DNA from: Datisca glomerata
Lineage: Eukaryota; Streptophyta; Magnoliopsida; Cucurbitales; Datiscaceae
DNA length: 64,000 nt
Assembly (NCBI GenBank): GCA_003255025.1
Contig: QANY01004032.1
Span: 1,247,166 to 1,311,165, forward strand
Direction of reading: 5' to 3'
In this document: positions 22,801 to 34,344 of the stretch, in pieces
Layout: every line of letters starts with the position of its first letter
Position numbering within the stretch: position 1 is the first letter of the stretch
Position numbers and translations under genes: made by a program
Notes under the pieces: model-generated
What the model was told of the DNA's origin: nothing
The model's database searches: none
What the model saw: only the letters and a program-made list of their open reading frames with translations

Positions 22801-23934
22801 ATCATTAAATCAAGTGATTGTATAAATTAAATATATGTTATTATATAAAGATAAAGAACTGGAACCAACAATATTTGAATTCGAAGATAGAATAAACTGA
22901 CTATTTCCAAATGAACAATAATAACCAAATTTGTCCAAAGCAGAAATAGAAATCAAATTCCGTTTAAACGATGATATAACATATATCTCTTTTAAATCCA
23001 ATTAATATTCAGTCTTTAATAATAACCTAAAAATCAATATGGCCTCAACCTCTACTGATTCTCCATTGCCCACATAGATGAATCTTTCAGCATCATTTAG
23101 CTTTCGACAGCGAAGGCAACCCTGTACTGACACACTTATGTGAATAGTAGTATAAGAATCCATCCATCAAGTGTGTCTTGACACTGAAGTTAAATTAACA
23201 TCAGAATAAACTAGAGTACGAAGTGTATATTTCTTTACACGTCAAGCGTGATATTTAATACAATCCCTCTTCATATGTCTAGTATTTTCGCAAAGTAACA
23301 GTCAAATTGTTCATCTTGTTTCTCTTGTTGTTTCTTTTGAGCTGGACAGCTTACAACTTCCTTATTCCTTTTCATTTTCTTGTTCTTGTCCTTAAAGATA
23401 CTTGCTAAGTGAGCACTTTTCGTCTTTTCTTGCTTCAACCTTTCTTCTCCTTGCACATAACGAGAAATGAGCTCATTCAAAAACCGTTTGTCATTTTGGC
23501 AGTTATAACTGACTTTAAATTGACTTAATTACGTAAGAAGTGAAATCAAAACTAAATGCACGAGTAAATCCTCAAACATCTCTAGCTTTAGAGTCTTTAG
23601 TTTTGAAGCAAGATGAGACATTCTCATGTTGTGTACTCCTTTATATCTCATTTTCCTTTATACCTAATTGATATCAAGTTTTCACAATTCTCACTTGAAC
23701 GAAGCCTATAAAATTTTGGAAACCGAGAAGGGCTCCGAATAGAATATTGAAAGAAAAGAATTAACAATGTAATCAAATTCTTTAATCGATCAACATCTTT
23801 GCAGAAACCAAATGAATATATACCATGAATTTACCCACTATTTTCAAACAAACAAAACTTTATTCCAAACCAAAAATTCCACAAACGAAAACTTGATTCT
23901 CCATAACCTAACATGGAGATACCTGATATCACTT
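22800..23934 (-). pseudogene. Ty1/copia gag-protease-pre-integrase fragment
   Basis: Read on the minus strand from 23930 down: a decayed gag with a Lys/Glu-rich C-terminal part (frame 23271-23480), then a protease region near 23020-23190 with THISVSVQGCL and IYVGNGESVEVEA blocks, then a pre-integrase frame (22810-23001) with the RNLISISALDKFGY motif. The order fits Tork-type copia elements. In the protease the catalytic triad is replaced by a DSYTT-like sequence. Integrase, RT and RNase H are missing, so the element is truncated at the CACTA side. Confidence 0.8.
23920..23933 (-). promoter_or_regulatory. Degenerate copia primer binding site
   Basis: Directly inside the LTR, the minus strand reads AAGTGATATCAGGTATC, resembling the AGTGGTATCAGAGC seen in copia elements, which pairs with the initiator tRNA-Met. 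Two or three bases differ from the consensus. Confidence 0.5.
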
Positions 23935-24349
23935 GTTAAAAAATTATTAAAGTCAAAACTGTAACAGATAAATCATAATTCATCATAGATCATTCATGTC
24001 AAATCACTGAGAGAATAAAAGTTGAAATGTATCTTGATTCATAAAACAGTTGATTGTAGTATTGATTTTTTTGATTGAATAAGGTTTTCCTTAGAGAATA
24101 ATATTTATATTATCAATGATGATTAGATGTCAGAGAGAGCATGAAAGTTTATCATACCATATAAATCAGAGACCACAACCCTTATATATATATATTGTAA
24201 TTCTATTTTGGCACATCATAAAATTAGAAATACATAATTAGGTCTCTGCACATAATAAGACAATATAATATCAATGTTTTAAGCCCAATGATATTAAACC
24301 TTAGTAATATCACTTTAAAATGGACTGAACTTTAAGATAATCTTTAACA
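23934..24349 (-). repeat. Copia 5' LTR
   Basis: A 416-bp block bounded by TGTTAA and TTAACA (on the + strand it begins TGTTAAAA and ends TTTAACA). On the minus strand it has a TATA-like run (TATATATATATAAGG, near 24183-24198) followed by transcribed-type sequence, then the primer binding site. Only one LTR is present because the 3' part of the element is gone. Confidence 0.65.
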
Positions 24350-25617
24350 CACATTTAATTACACTAGAATATAAGTTTTAGCATTAATTTTATCATAAAA
24401 TATGATTGAAAAATACAAGATTATGGGGCATGGAAAGCCAATTTAATAGATCCTTTGTTATTTATTTGACCGCATACAACTCTTGTTATGTCTATATGTC
24501 CGAATATGCTTATGATCATCTTCATGTTTACGCTGTTGTAAGTAATAGTTAGACTGCTCCCACTACCCTTGAACAAAACATAGGTCTCACTCCACTTGAT
24601 GTCTTAGCGCTTGTTGTCAGCAATATTGTTGATGGTTGACCTACCATCATAGAAAACAAAATTGTTATTATTATTATCTTCTTAATGTATATTAATAGCA
24701 ACCATAAACTATATTCTTTTACCATGTAAGAAATATTTTCACCAAAACTTTTTAAATATCTTTTAACGATTTAGAATCTTTGATGTCAATACTCTGGACA
24801 GGTTAAACTCTATAGATATCTCCACTACTTCAATTTTAAGAAAAAGAAAATGAAAGTTAACAGATTTACTATTTGTGCATATAAAGTCATTACTTATGAT
24901 TGGTTGCATCATACTTTACCTTTGTTGGAGAAGCAACTCCTTGTACACAATGTTCTTTGGCCTTCTGCATGGTGTTTTTAGCATAATTAAAATTTTAAAC
25001 TAAACATATGCAAGCTATAATTAATAAGTTAGAATTTCCTGTATTAGAATCTAGATGATTGTTCAAGCCTTTTTGTACAGACATATTTGAATGATGTAAT
25101 AATCCAATGTCCACTACTTGTCCATCATCCTTATGCAATAATTTTTCGAACTCCTGCAAAGTATATCAAAGAAATCAGTTGAAGTACATTGGAAAAAATA
25201 TGCAAATTAGTACCTCAACAATGACCGAATGTTATGAAATGTTTTTAATTCAATTCAAACTCTTAACCAAGAATCATATATTGCTATTTAGAGGAATATG
25301 GACAAGAATAACATTGAATAATATGCGATATGTAATTTTCAACTCGACCGTCAAATTGATAGATATATATTTGTTTGAACTACAAATTTATTAACCTTAA
25401 TACCTTAGCTTCAGCCTTGTGAAGGTCAGAACATTTCCTTTCAAACCTTTGCTTGTACCAGAACCGTTTTTTTCTGATAAGACCATTTTGATTTCACCTC
25501 AAGAGCAAATCTCTTTGCCATATAAATTAATAAAAAACCAGAAGAGAATAGGAAAAGTAAAAAAAAACTTCAAAATGAGTAAAAGCAATCTATATAGATG
25601 AAGCTCCTTACTGTACC
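24350..25617. other. AT-rich intergenic sequence
   Basis: No gene or repeat is recognised. The ORFs in it (25107-25394, 25419-25601) are short, AT-driven and lack family motifs. Confidence 0.35.
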
Positions 25618-26095
25618 TTGGATTTAGATTACAATGAAGTTGTTGCCAAACTTGAAAATATCTTCAAGTTTAGCCTTGCAACTGACTCTTCTAAAGTAGA
25701 AGAAAGAGATGGTTTGCTGAGGAGGGGAAGAAAAAGATGGAAGAAGGTTTTCGAAGATGATGAAAAATCAAAGAAGAGTACTAAGGATAATGTAATCAGT
25801 AACAGGACAGAGAAAGCTAGACGGCTGAATCTTGATAAAAAAAAATTGCGCTTCAAAATAACAAGGAAGAGGAAATGGTTGCTTCCATTAGTAAGAGAAA
25901 AGATTCAGAGGATGAAAAGGACTATTCGGCTTCTAGAAAGCAGAAGTATGCGTTTTTGCAAAAAAAAAAAAAACTTTCAGGATGCACTAAATGCGACTTT
26001 TGCCAATTGGAAGTCGTTTTACAAAAGACGCCTTCCAACGTGACCAAAACTATTTTAGTTATGGAATTAGTTTCAAAACTATCTTATTTTTAAAA
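25618..26095 (+). pseudogene. Unrecognised basic ORF with frame change
   Basis: A 141-codon frame (25618-26043) that begins with an acidic/hydrophobic segment (LDYNEVVAKLENIFK) and becomes strongly basic (RRGRKRWKK, then RTEKARRLNLDKK). The composition looks like real nuclear-protein sequence. After an A9 run at 25839-25847 coding character switches to a second frame (25875-26093) with NKEEEMVASISKRK and a KDYSASRKQKYAF segment. This suggests a frameshift at the homopolymer, or a lost intron boundary. I do not recognise the family. It may be a fragment of a host gene or of a transposon-encoded protein. Confidence 0.4.
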
Positions 26096-27165
26096 TTTTC
26101 TTTTAAAAATCACATTAAGCCTGAAAATTCCCCCAAATAGGTCATCTATGTAATTCTTCGTTTAAAGTATCATTTTAAACCTTTCATTTGGAATTAGCCT
26201 AAAACATGATTGTTTCATAGCCTCCCAAAGCGTGTCGTGTACCCCAACATGAACTAATTAACTTTTGGCCTTTGGTTGCTTGAATTTTCTTGAGTGCTTG
26301 AAGGTTGCTGGTTGCTTTCCCCTTACAATGGGAGGGGAATGAAGACAATCAAGAACCTTCTAGATGCAAGATGACATACCCGTTAAGGAAAGAGATTTTT
26401 TCTAGACAGAATACCAATCCATTCGAACAAGTGCATTATTTTCATGGGCCTCCGTTAGACCTCCACATATTCAGCCAAGCAGGGCTGCTCTTGCGCTTTG
26501 CCACGTCTCTGTTGGGCCCTACTCTCCCTCTGGCCATTTCTATACTTCTCCAAGTGTTATTTGGACTTGGGAATTTGTTTGGTCAAAATGGGATGTCTAC
26601 AGGGAATGAATAATGCATAGGAATTATTAAAGTATAAGTTAGTGTTTGATAAAAAAATAAGTTAGTGATAGTTTGAGAGTGAAAAATACAATTAGTCCTG
26701 TTTGTTTCCGGACAAATTGCAGTTTTAGTCCTTAAAGTATGCAATTTCCCATTCCAGTCCATGTAATTAGTTCAATTATATCAATCAAGTCATTGTTTAT
26801 TTAAAAAGAACCAATGTGTTCCCTCCGTTAGAAGACTGGTTTAACATTGAAAAAGTGTAAATCAAATATTTGATCAAGGGAAAACCAGCATCACACACGT
26901 TGGAGACGTGAGATGCATTAAATGCATTCTAAGATGTATGAATTACATAAATAATACAGTTGATAGATGTGAATAACGTAAATAACACAATTGGCACAAA
27001 TCACGATAAAATAATAGCGAATCGAGATGACACGATTTCTCTCCGTTAGACCTTCACGAAACTTTCGAAATATACGATGTAGCCTTGTTAAAATACTCAT
27101 TTTTATGCTCATGCTCGAAGGTAATTAGAGATGACACGATTTCTCCCTCTTATTTTGATATCTTA
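26096..27165. other. Intergenic sequence without recognised features
   Basis: It contains a 102-codon frame (26305-26613) lacking known motifs and with no second supporting signal. 26640-26900 has the look of a repeat remnant but no defined ends. No gene is supported. Confidence 0.35.
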
Positions 27166-27395
27166 AGACTACATTTGGATGAAGGAATATAGGAGGAAAA
27201 GAACTATTAGAAGAAAGGTGAGTAGAATTAGAAGGAAAGTTGATGAAATTATTAGCATAATAAAATTTATTCTTAAAGCTATTTTCTTCTACATATTCGA
27301 AGTGTTCAAAACAATGAAAATACAATATTTTTTCATATTTTTTTCTTTTCAAAACACATTCAACAGTATGTGAAAAATATGTAGCCAGTGTCTAC
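27166..27395 (+). mobile_element. Degenerate MITE related to the copy at 40863
   Basis: Starts with GACTACATTTGGATGAAGG and contains AAATTATTAGCATAATAAAATTTATTC followed by AAAGCTATTTTC, which aligns with the interior of the intact MITE at 40863-41076. The right terminus is poorly preserved. The element is non-coding; the ORFs across it on both strands are by-products of its A/T-rich sequence. Confidence 0.5.
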
Positions 27396-27476
27396 ATCAG
27401 ACAATTAGTTTGAAGCTAAAATCTTCAAAGATTTATTTATAAATCATTTGGCTGTTGGAAAGAAACATAAACTGAC

Positions 27477-27586
27477 CCCAACCGATGTCACAAAGTTGCA
27501 CACCGCACATTTCAACTTTCGCGCTCCGTACTGGTACTTCATTAGCATCCTACAGTTGCCGCAGTTAACGTGAGCTACCTGGTTTG
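27477..27586 (-). pseudogene. LSD1-type finger 3 exon (intact frame)
   Basis: A 110-bp exon with a TTGACAG acceptor before it and a G|GTCAGT donor after GTTGGG. The frame encodes [22 protein letters not shown], then [11 protein letters not shown]: both CxxC pairs of the LSD1 zinc ribbon are present. Small changes from the usual MLLMYQYGARSVKC pattern ([11 protein letters not shown]) do not touch the cysteines. Confidence 0.85.
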
Positions 27587-27708
27587 CTGTCAAGATTAAT
27601 TTATAACCAGTCATAGCTAACTCCGAGAATGTCAAAAGTGTTTGTATCTTTTAAAATAATTATAAGGTCTGCCGGGGAAATTTTCCTGAAACTTTATCAT
27701 GTGAATGC

Positions 27709-27821
27709 CTTCCAATGCTAAATTGATAGTGTGACAACAAGAACATTGTATGCTCATTGCTCCGCGGATGTACTTGAGCAAGGTTGGCAACCGCCACAAA
27801 CCAGTTGGGCCATTTCGGTTC
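27709..27821 (-). pseudogene. LSD1-type finger 2 exon with one-base deletion
   Basis: A 113-bp exon after the acceptor TTTTAATAG. The first half reads [11 protein letters not shown]. After the second Cys one base is missing and the frame shifts; in the shifted frame the rest of the finger is plain: [17 protein letters not shown], then HTINLALE. The length is one base short of a multiple of three, as the splice phases require. The donor reads GAAG|GCATTC, GC in place of GT, so it is either a rare GC-AG intron or a decayed site. Confidence 0.8.
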
Positions 27822-28949
27822 CTATTAAAAGTTAGGCAAATTTTACATAATAGACAATATTAAGAGGGATGTTTTAAGAAATAACAGGTTTTCAGTAAAT
27901 TTAGATAAATAGTAAATTTTTTAAATGGTCAATAATTTTAGACAAATATGTCTCTCATCTATATATAATATACTAACTATATTTTTTTATAAATCAAATA
28001 TGTAAATCTGATATACTTAATTGATATATCGTATAAATTAAGAAACTGTAATTAATAACATATTTAAACCGTAATTAATAAAATATTTAATATCCTTATC
28101 TAAACCACTACTTTATTAACTTCATCAATCAATTAAATCTTGAATAAAAAATCTTAAAAAAAATCAAATTAAATCGATAAAAATCAACAATAAATTAGTG
28201 ATAATTTGATCAATGATCTAAATTCAAACATTCTAATAAATTGATATATAATACTTGTTTTGTACGATGATCATAGTAAATCATACGTAAATAAGTGAAA
28301 TACTTGACTCAATTAAGACAAATATTAATGTTTTACTTGTATAATTATAATTTTCATAAAACAGTAATTAACATATTTAACGAAAATTTTAAAAACCAAC
28401 AAATCCCGCCCTACATTCGCCTTAAAAACGGAGCCAATATTAACTTCCCTATAACACATCAATTGATAAAATATTCCATTTTGAAATCAACCAAACAAAA
28501 TTTATTGAAATAATCAGAAAAGTAAAAAAAATCAAACTATTGTTATAGAAACTATTATTTAACTATGGTAAATAATAACTAAACTCAATTGTCAATTAAT
28601 AATCCACCAAAAAAATAAAAAAAAAAAAGACCCTACAAATCTCGTTCAATATATCATAGTAAATCATAAGTAAATAAGTTATATATTTGACTCACTTATG
28701 ACATATATTAATGATGTTGATTTTCCTTCAAACGAATCTGAAAATCTGGATGGCAATATCACACTAATGGAAGTATCACGTTAGTGGTAAATCGAAACTT
28801 GTCAAAATGATGATGAATTTCTTTCAAGCAAAGCTGGAAATCCGAATGGCATTATTACGGTTATGGAAAAGATAATTTCCATAACCCAAATTCACTAAAA
28901 AAGGTAACCAAAACAAACAATTATTATCAATTTAAATTAAATTAAAAAT
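27822..28949. other. Intron-like AT-rich sequence
   Basis: Lies between finger 2 and the nearest finger 1 copy of the LSD1-like remnant, so it would be an intron of about 1.46 kb together with the end of the first unit. Very AT-rich; no inserted element recognised. Confidence 0.45.
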
Positions 28950-31332
28950 AATATATGTTAATGATAATATAACCCGAATTTCTCTAAAATAATGATATGT
29001 CATTAAGTGACCCCACAAAATCATATGATTGAATCTGTCAATGAAGGGTAAAATCGTCAACTAAAAAGTCAACAATTGGTTGATGACGTGACGTCCAAGA
29101 TATGTTATTTAGCTAAATTTTTGAAAAATATGCTATCTCTTAACTCAATTTTTAAAACTTGTCTATTTAGTTCAATTACTATAAAAATTAAAACCCCGAG
29201 AGCATTATGCATGGAGCCGTATAATACGTTATTATATATATACTAGAAGAGTTTGTCAAATAGGTATGAGATAACACGAGACATACCAGGAGGTGGCACA
29301 ACAATGACTGCATGGCAAACAACACAATAAATGGAGGTCCCCCGACTGGATAGACTAAAAGATTGCGACATCCAAAGCACACAAGCTGGCCCTCACCCTC
29401 CTCCACTCCTAAATTAAATAAAAAGAATATATGTTAATGATAATATAACCCGAAATTCTCTAAAATAATGGTATATCATTAAGTGGCCTCACAAAATCAA
29501 ATGATTAAATCTGTCAATAAAGGGTAAAATCATCAACTGAAAAATTATCAACAGCTAGTTGATGACGTGACGTCCAAAATATGTTATTTAGCTAAAATTT
29601 TGAAAAACATGCTATCTCTTAACTCAACTTTCAAAACTTGTCTATTTAGTTTAATTACTATAAAAATTAACTCCTCGAGAGCATTATGCATGGAGCCGTA
29701 TAATACGTTATTATATATATACTAGAAGAGTTTGTCAAATAGGTATGAGATAACATGAGACATACCAGGAGGTGGCACAACAGTGACTGCATGGCAAACA
29801 ACACAACAAATGGAGGTCCCCTAACTGGATAGACTAAAAGATTGTGACACATAGAGCAGACAAGCTGGTCCTCATCCTCCTCCACGCCTAAATTAAATAA
29901 AAAAGAATATATGTTAATGATAATATAACCCAAAATTCTCTAAAATAATGGTATATCATTAAGTGGCCCCACAAAATCAAATGATTAAATCTGTCAATGA
30001 AGGGTAAAATCGTCAACCGAAAAATTATCAACAGCTAGTTGATGACATGACATCCAAAATATGTTATTTAGCTAAAATTTTGAAAAACATGCTATCTCTT
30101 AACTCAACTTTCAAAACTTGTCTATTTAGTTTAATTACTATAAAAATTAAAACCCCGAGAGCATTATGCATGGAGCCGTATAATACGTTATTATATATAA
30201 ACTAGAAGAGTTTGTCAAATAGGTATGAGATAACACGAGACATACTAGGAGGTGGCACAACAATGACTACATGGCAAACAACACAACAAATGGAGGTCCT
30301 CCGACTGGATAGACTAAAAGATTGTGACATCCAGAGCATACAAGCTGAACCTCATCCTCCTCCACACCTAAAGTAAATTAAAAAGAAAATATGTTAATGA
30401 TAATATAACCTGAAATTCTCTAAAATAATGGTATATCATTAAGTGGCCCCACAAAATCAGATGATTAAATCTGTCAATGAAGGGTAAAATTATCAACCGA
30501 AAAATCATTAAGAGTTGGCTGCTGACGTGACGTCCAAAATATGTTATTTAGCTAAAAATTTGAAAAACATGCCATCTCTTAACTCAATTTTCAAAACTTG
30601 TCTATTTAGTTTAATTACTATAAAAATTAAAACCTCAAGAGCATTATGCATGGAGTCGTATAATGCGTTATTATATATATATATACTAGAAGAGTTTGTC
30701 AAATAGGTATGAGATAACACGAGACATACCGAGAGGTGGCACAACAATGACTGCATGGTAAACAACACAACAAATGGAGGTCCCCCGACTGGATAGACTA
30801 AAAGATTGCGACACATAGAGCACACAAGCTAGCCCTCACCCTCCTCCACGCCTAAATTAAATTAAAAAGAATATATATTAATGATAATATAACCCAAAAT
30901 TCTCTAAAATAATGGTATATTATTAAGTGGCCTCACAAAATCAAATGATTAAATCTGTCAATAAAGGGTAAAATCATCAACTGAAAAATTATCAACAGCT
31001 AGTTGATGACGTGACGTCCAAAATATGTTATTTAGCTAAAATTTTGAAAAACATGCTATCTCTTAACTCAACTTTCAAAACTTGTCTATTTAGTTTAATT
31101 ACTATAAAAATTAAAACCTCGAGAGCATTATGCATGGAGCCGTATAATACGTTATTATATATATACTACAAGAGCTTGTCAAATAGGTATGAGATAACAT
31201 GAGACATGCCAGGAGGTGGCACAACAATGACTGCATGGAAAACAACACAACAAATGGAGGTTCCCCGACTGGATAGACTAAAAGATTGTGACATCCAGAG
31301 CATACAAGCTGGCCCTCACCCTCCTCCACGCA
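28950..31332 (-). repeat. Five tandem ~480-bp copies of a finger 1 exon plus intron
   Basis: Units start near 28952, 29428, 29908, 30388 and 30872 (spacing 476, 480, 480, 484). Each holds ATGATAATATAACC, TGACGTGACGTCC-like sequence, TGCATGGAG-CGTATAAT, then a 122-bp finger 1 exon on the minus strand: 29287-29408, 29766-29887, 30246-30367, 30730-30851 and 31210-31331. The exon encodes EEGEGQLVCSGCRNLLVYPVG, then, one frame over, TSICCVVCHAVIVVPPPG. All five share the same frame offset. Acceptor TTTAG is kept in units 1-4 (downstream four) and changed to TTTATG in unit 5; the donor G|GTATGT is kept in units 1, 2 and 4, with an A before GT in unit 3 and GC in unit 5. Confidence 0.9.
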
Positions 31333-32220
31333 TAAACTGACACTTTTTTAGTCAATTTTTTTATTAAATAAAAATCTAACAAATAATAGATATAGATGGA
31401 GGTAAAGTATGAGAAATATAGAGTTAAATGTTACAAAACTTACACTCACTAATTAAATGCATAGAAATTACCTCTCTCTTTAAAAATGTAAAGATCCATT
31501 ATTCTTTGACTTATAGTCTTTTGATCCATATTACATTATTTGCTTCAAGGATAAGTTGAAAATAAATAAGGTAGTGGAGACAAGTAGATATAGATAAAGC
31601 TCTTGCAAAAGATAGAGACGATTCTTCTGGAAAAGAAATGGAAAAAGCATTCGTAAATAACATACTCAAATAACCAAACTCTATTCACATAAGCAAAGAA
31701 ACTAAAAAATTTCAGTGTAAATTAATTTTTTTAAACTCATAAATTAATTAGGTCAAATGTATAACAAATTCAATTGATTTCATGTACAATAAATGATATG
31801 TTATGTGTAATAATTAATTACTAAAATGGAAACTAATTTTATCAAACAAGCGGGACCTATCATAATAATTAAAGTGTGAATAAGTGAGTTTAAAAATTTA
31901 ATAAAGACATCAATGCCTAAAAATGTTTCTTGAATTTTGATACATGTTATATATTATAAATTATAAATTATAGATATGTAGGCCAAAATAGTATTTTGTG
32001 CATCTTAAAGTTTTAGTCGTTTAATTTTCATAAACATCAAATTAATGTATGCAAGCATGACTCAAATTAAAGTCATTTCAATTTGTTGTTATAAAAAAGA
32101 AAGTATGTAAAATATGCGTTATGAGAAAGAGAAGCACTAAATATTTGGTGTTTTTCGCATAATTTTAGATGCATTTTTGCTTTTCAATCAAGGAAGAATT
32201 ATGTTAACTTTTCCTTATTA
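31333..32220. other. AT-rich intergenic sequence
   Basis: Upstream side of the LSD1-like remnant. I looked for a missing first exon (Pro-rich N-terminus) on the minus strand and did not see one. No other feature. Confidence 0.4.
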
Positions 32221-32812
32221 ATTTTTTTATAAAGCAAAGTGTATTAGAAGAAGCAAGAGCTACAAAAATACAGGGGCATACTCCAGAAACAGCAACCCAA
32301 ATCCAAAATCAACGAGGCTTCTCCAAAATATGAAGATGTAAGTCTCACATATAAGTAATGGAATTAGTATAGGACCAAGGGTTATCTCTAAAACCCCAAG
32401 TCTTATCCCTAACAGTATTGACAATCATCTTTCTAAGGGTATTAAAGTCCTAGTTTTACCCTAAAATCCATAATTTCTCTCCATCCACAAATTATACACA
32501 ACATAATTAAAAGCAAGCTTAAAGATTAAGGATCTAAGATCCTTCCTACTAGTAACCTAGGCTAGCCACTCAATTCTATGATCCCAACTTAAAAAAAGAT
32601 TTGGAGATCATATAATTAAGTGATAGTAGTTTAGATAGCTTGACCAAAAGAACAATCAAAGAACAAGTGGTCTTTAGACTCCAACATATTTATACACAAA
32701 ACACAGTCAAAATCAACATTAATGCCCCATCCAACAAGTTTGTCCTTAGTAGTAGCTTGTTCCTACAAGCAAGCCAGTTGATGAAGTTGTGCTTGGGGAT
32801 GTAATAGCTAAA

Positions 32813-33031
32813 CTAGATGATATTACCCCATAACACCTTACTACTATGCTGCTTTAAAGACCAATAGGCATAATCAATTGAAAAGACACCATTTGATGCA
32901 GGCTTCCATATCCATTTGTCACACCCTAACTCAGGGGAGTCCATGCTTAGAGATGCTTCCTTAATCTCCCTAAGAGTAGTAGTATTTGTAACAGGCCAAG
33001 ACCACCTATCAGAATTGATAACCCTATTCAC
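32813..33031 (-). pseudogene. LINE zf-RVT domain fragment
   Basis: The 72-residue frame ends with DKWIWKPASNGVFSIDYAYW, the typical start of the zf-RVT domain (W-W-x-s-G-FSV-S-Y) found after plant LINE reverse transcriptases. The Cys/His part further on is not readable in the same frame. Confidence 0.75.
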
Positions 33032-33439
33032 TCTGGTATCAAGACCCTAGCCTGTATCCGAAATCATAACTCTGTTGAACCTGTTAAACAACACTCCAAG
33101 ATGATGCTAAGGGTCACCCCAAAGGAAAGTAGAATTTCCATCACCAATCTTGGCCTGACATAATTCAATGAACCAGTCTCTATCTTTAAGGAGCTTTCTC
33201 CTGATCTAAGAGCAGTCATGAGGGGTTTTGACAGTAAAGACAGTTCCTTCCTTGATCAGGTGTTTGTAACACCATTTACTCCAAATAGATCCTGCAGGAT
33301 TAGTGATGAGGAACCAAAGATGTTTTGCAGTGGCAGCATAGTTCCAGGTGACAATGTCTATTAGGCCTAAGCCTCGACTCTTTTTAGGAGTGCAAACCTC
33401 TGACCATTTAACCTTAGAGCAGGCTTGGTTGTTAAGGTG

Positions 33440-34344
33440 GCCAGACTAGAGGTAGTTTCTCATGATGCTCTCAATATCCTGCATGACTTTCTCAGGGAGA
33501 ATAAACATCCTAACCCAGTAGTTTTGGATAGCTATAGCCACTAAATGAAGGAGTTGAAGTCTGCCAGCAAAAGATAAGTATTTGGCTTCCAAGTTCTTTA
33601 TCTTGGCAGTTATCATATCAACCAGAGATGCACAATCAGATCTCTTCATCCTAGAAGAAATTAAAGGCACTCCAAAGTACCTAACAGGAAATGAGACACT
33701 CTAGAAGCCCATCAACTCAGTGTAAAGCAGCCTGGCCTGCTCAAGAACACCAAAAAAGAAAATCTAGCTTTTTAAATGGTCAGGCTCGAGGCCATTGAGA
33801 CTAAAGAACATATCCAGATTGTCTTTAATAAGGTTGATAAAACTTTGGTCCCCTTTTAAGAAGATGGGGAGGTCATCAGTAAAGCACAAGTTCACAATAC
33901 CTAACTATTTGCACCTCCATTGGAAATTAAAACCCAGGTAAAGTAGAAGCATGTTGTAGTAGACCAATAAGGCCTTCCATCACCAAAACAAACAAGTAGG
34001 GGAGATAGGTCCCCCTGCCTCATACCCCTATCACCTTTAAAATAACCACATAGCTCACCATTCTAGTTGATAGAGAACTAAGTAGAGGTTATGCAGATCA
34101 TGATCCACTTGGTTTAGACAGGACGGAAGCCAGTGACATTCAAACAATTCTCAATGAAGCTCCAACTAACACAGTCATATGATTTCATGATATCAACCTT
34201 GATGGCACACTTGGCAGCGTGCGAGGTTCTGTAATAGTTTCTAACAAATTCCTGAGACAAGAAAATGTTATCAGTAATCCTTCTCCCAAGGACAAAAGCA
34301 TTCTGATTGTCACTGATAAGATATGAGAGCACCCATTTAAGCAT
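33440..34344 (-). pseudogene. LINE reverse transcriptase
   Basis: Frame 34114-34344 holds the N-terminal RT blocks (FVLGRRITDN; AIKVDIMKSYDCVSW with the first catalytic Asp). The palm active site appears as CFTDDLPIF near 33870, and the frame at 33446-33670 is the thumb part (AKYLSFAGRLQLL, then YWVRMFILPEKV). It is interrupted by stops between these blocks and cannot be translated through. Confidence 0.85.

Larger units (their letters stand above)
27477..31331 (-). pseudogene. LOL1/LSD1-like zinc-finger gene remnant with amplified exon
   Basis: On the minus strand three exon types appear in the order of LOL1-type proteins: finger 1 (five tandem copies, 31331 down to 29287), finger 2 (27821-27709) and finger 3 (27586-27477). 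Splice phases match: finger 1 ends CCTCCTG|GTATGT, finger 2 starts AG|GAACCGAAATG giving PPPGTEMA across the join, and finger 2 ends GAAG joining CAAACCAG to give LEANQVAH. LSD1-type fingers act in regulation of cell death and stress responses. Fingers 1 and 2 each lack one base relative to an open frame, while finger 3 is intact. I did not find an upstream first exon. Best read as a decayed gene or large gene fragment. Confidence 0.75.

Noticed and set aside
26305..26613. 102-codon plus-strand ORF as a gene
   Set aside because: No recognised motif, no splice or promoter context; insufficient support.
30990..31020. TGACGTGACGTCC in each 480-bp unit as a bZIP promoter element
   Set aside because: It lies in intron sequence of the duplicated unit and its recurrence comes from the duplication; no evidence of promoter function.
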